A stretch of DNA of 64,000 nt, from positions 100,977 to 164,976 of the forward strand of contig JAOPHQ010000886.1 of assembly GCA_030340625.1 (NCBI GenBank), written 5' to 3'. The DNA comes from Merluccius polli. Its lineage: Eukaryota > Chordata > Actinopteri > Gadiformes > Merlucciidae. Both the position numbers and the translations under genes were made by a program. The notes under the pieces are model-generated. The model did not search any database. It saw only the letters and a list, made by a program, of their open reading frames with translations, and was not told the DNA's origin. The stretch's first letter is position 1; every line of letters starts with the position of its first letter. Below are positions 63,447-64,000 of the stretch, one piece after another.

Positions 63447-63484
<38 letters not shown>
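63355..63484. repeat. (GA)n array
   Basis: Purine-only GA run with an internal GGATGGACAGAGATGG segment that is the complement of the spacer in the CT array at 62688-62970; the two arrays together form a large inverted repeat. Confidence 0.93.
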
Positions 63485-63487
<3 letters not shown>

Positions 63488-63501
63488 AAGGGAAATCATT
63501 G

Positions 63502-63505
<4 letters not shown>

Positions 63506-63572
<67 letters not shown>
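63506..63572. repeat. (TA)n microsatellite, about 33 units
   Basis: Uninterrupted alternating TA, self-complementary. Confidence 0.95.
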
Positions 63573-63573
<1 letters not shown>

Positions 63574-64000
63574 CAAAACTAGAATCCATCTTGTGAAGTT
63601 ATTGTACTTGTACATCTTCAAAGCTCCATGGTAAAATATCTAATCTCAAATGGGGAAGGCTTTTCAAAAAAGAAAAAGAAAAAAAGTAATAGGAAATATT
63701 ATATTGACCTGACCAGAGGGGGGGTGGTGGAAGAGAAAGACTTCAAACTGAAGTCTAACTTAAAGAAAATGAGAAAGAAGGGAGAAAATGGGACCGGGTG
63801 TTCGGGGTCCTGCAGGAGGAGCTGTGGGCGGAGCAGCTGAATTATTAGTGCTGGCTGTCAGAAGAGCAACCGCCCCACTCCCACCATGTCCTTAAGACCA
63901 CTAAAAATAGCATGGTCAGATAAGGCAGCAAAGGGTGAGAGAGGGAGAGAGAGAGACAGAGGGGGGGGGGGGGGGGGGGGGGATTGACAGAGAGAGAGAG
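63573..64000. other. Intergenic DNA to the right edge
   Basis: A-rich and GA-rich sequence with a run of about 22 G at 63961-63982. No gene seen. Confidence 0.5.

Overview
The window is vertebrate nuclear DNA, almost certainly from a teleost fish. Four intron-containing genes sit in the order and orientation of human 4p14: pds5a on the minus strand, then n4bp2, rhoh and chrna9 on the plus strand. Fish-type hAT elements with 8-bp target duplications, 5S- and tRNA-derived SINEs and very dense simple repeats (TG, CT, TA, GATA/GACA, homopolymers) fill the spaces. The microsatellite density would suit a codfish-like (gadiform) genome, but that is only a guess.

Layout. 245-24261 (-): the first 19 coding exons (751 codons) of pds5a, with the 3' part beyond the left edge. 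Its intron 1 is about 13 kb and is full of mobile DNA, including a complete-ended 2.86-kb hAT with a decayed BED/transposase gene at 16024-18884. Introns elsewhere in the gene carry two more hAT-type elements, at 2939-4019 and 7782-8729. 24.3-28.2 kb: divergent pds5a/n4bp2 promoter region with a large fold-back repeat. 28188-38744 (+): complete n4bp2 in 16 exons (1854 aa). 38.7-41.8 kb: long TG and TA arrays, including a near-perfect palindrome. 41838-42419 (+): single-exon rhoh. 46283-51410 (+): complete chrna9 in 7 exons (553 aa). 54194-56126 (+): two-exon GIMAP/AIG1-family GTPase. 58613-60112 (+): intronless D1-like dopamine receptor. 60.1-64.0 kb: a short inverted-repeat element and long CT/GA and TA arrays, no gene seen.

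The genes are not one pathway. pds5a is a cohesin regulator, n4bp2 joins a polynucleotide-kinase domain to an Smr nuclease domain, rhoh is a blood-cell atypical Rho GTPase, chrna9 is the hair-cell nicotinic receptor subunit, and the last two are an immune-type GTPase and an amine receptor. What binds the first four is old conserved synteny. The GIMAP gene and D1-like receptor next to them differ from the human arrangement as I know it. All exon boundaries were placed by eye from splice sites, reading phase and recalled family conservation; no alignment or search was run.
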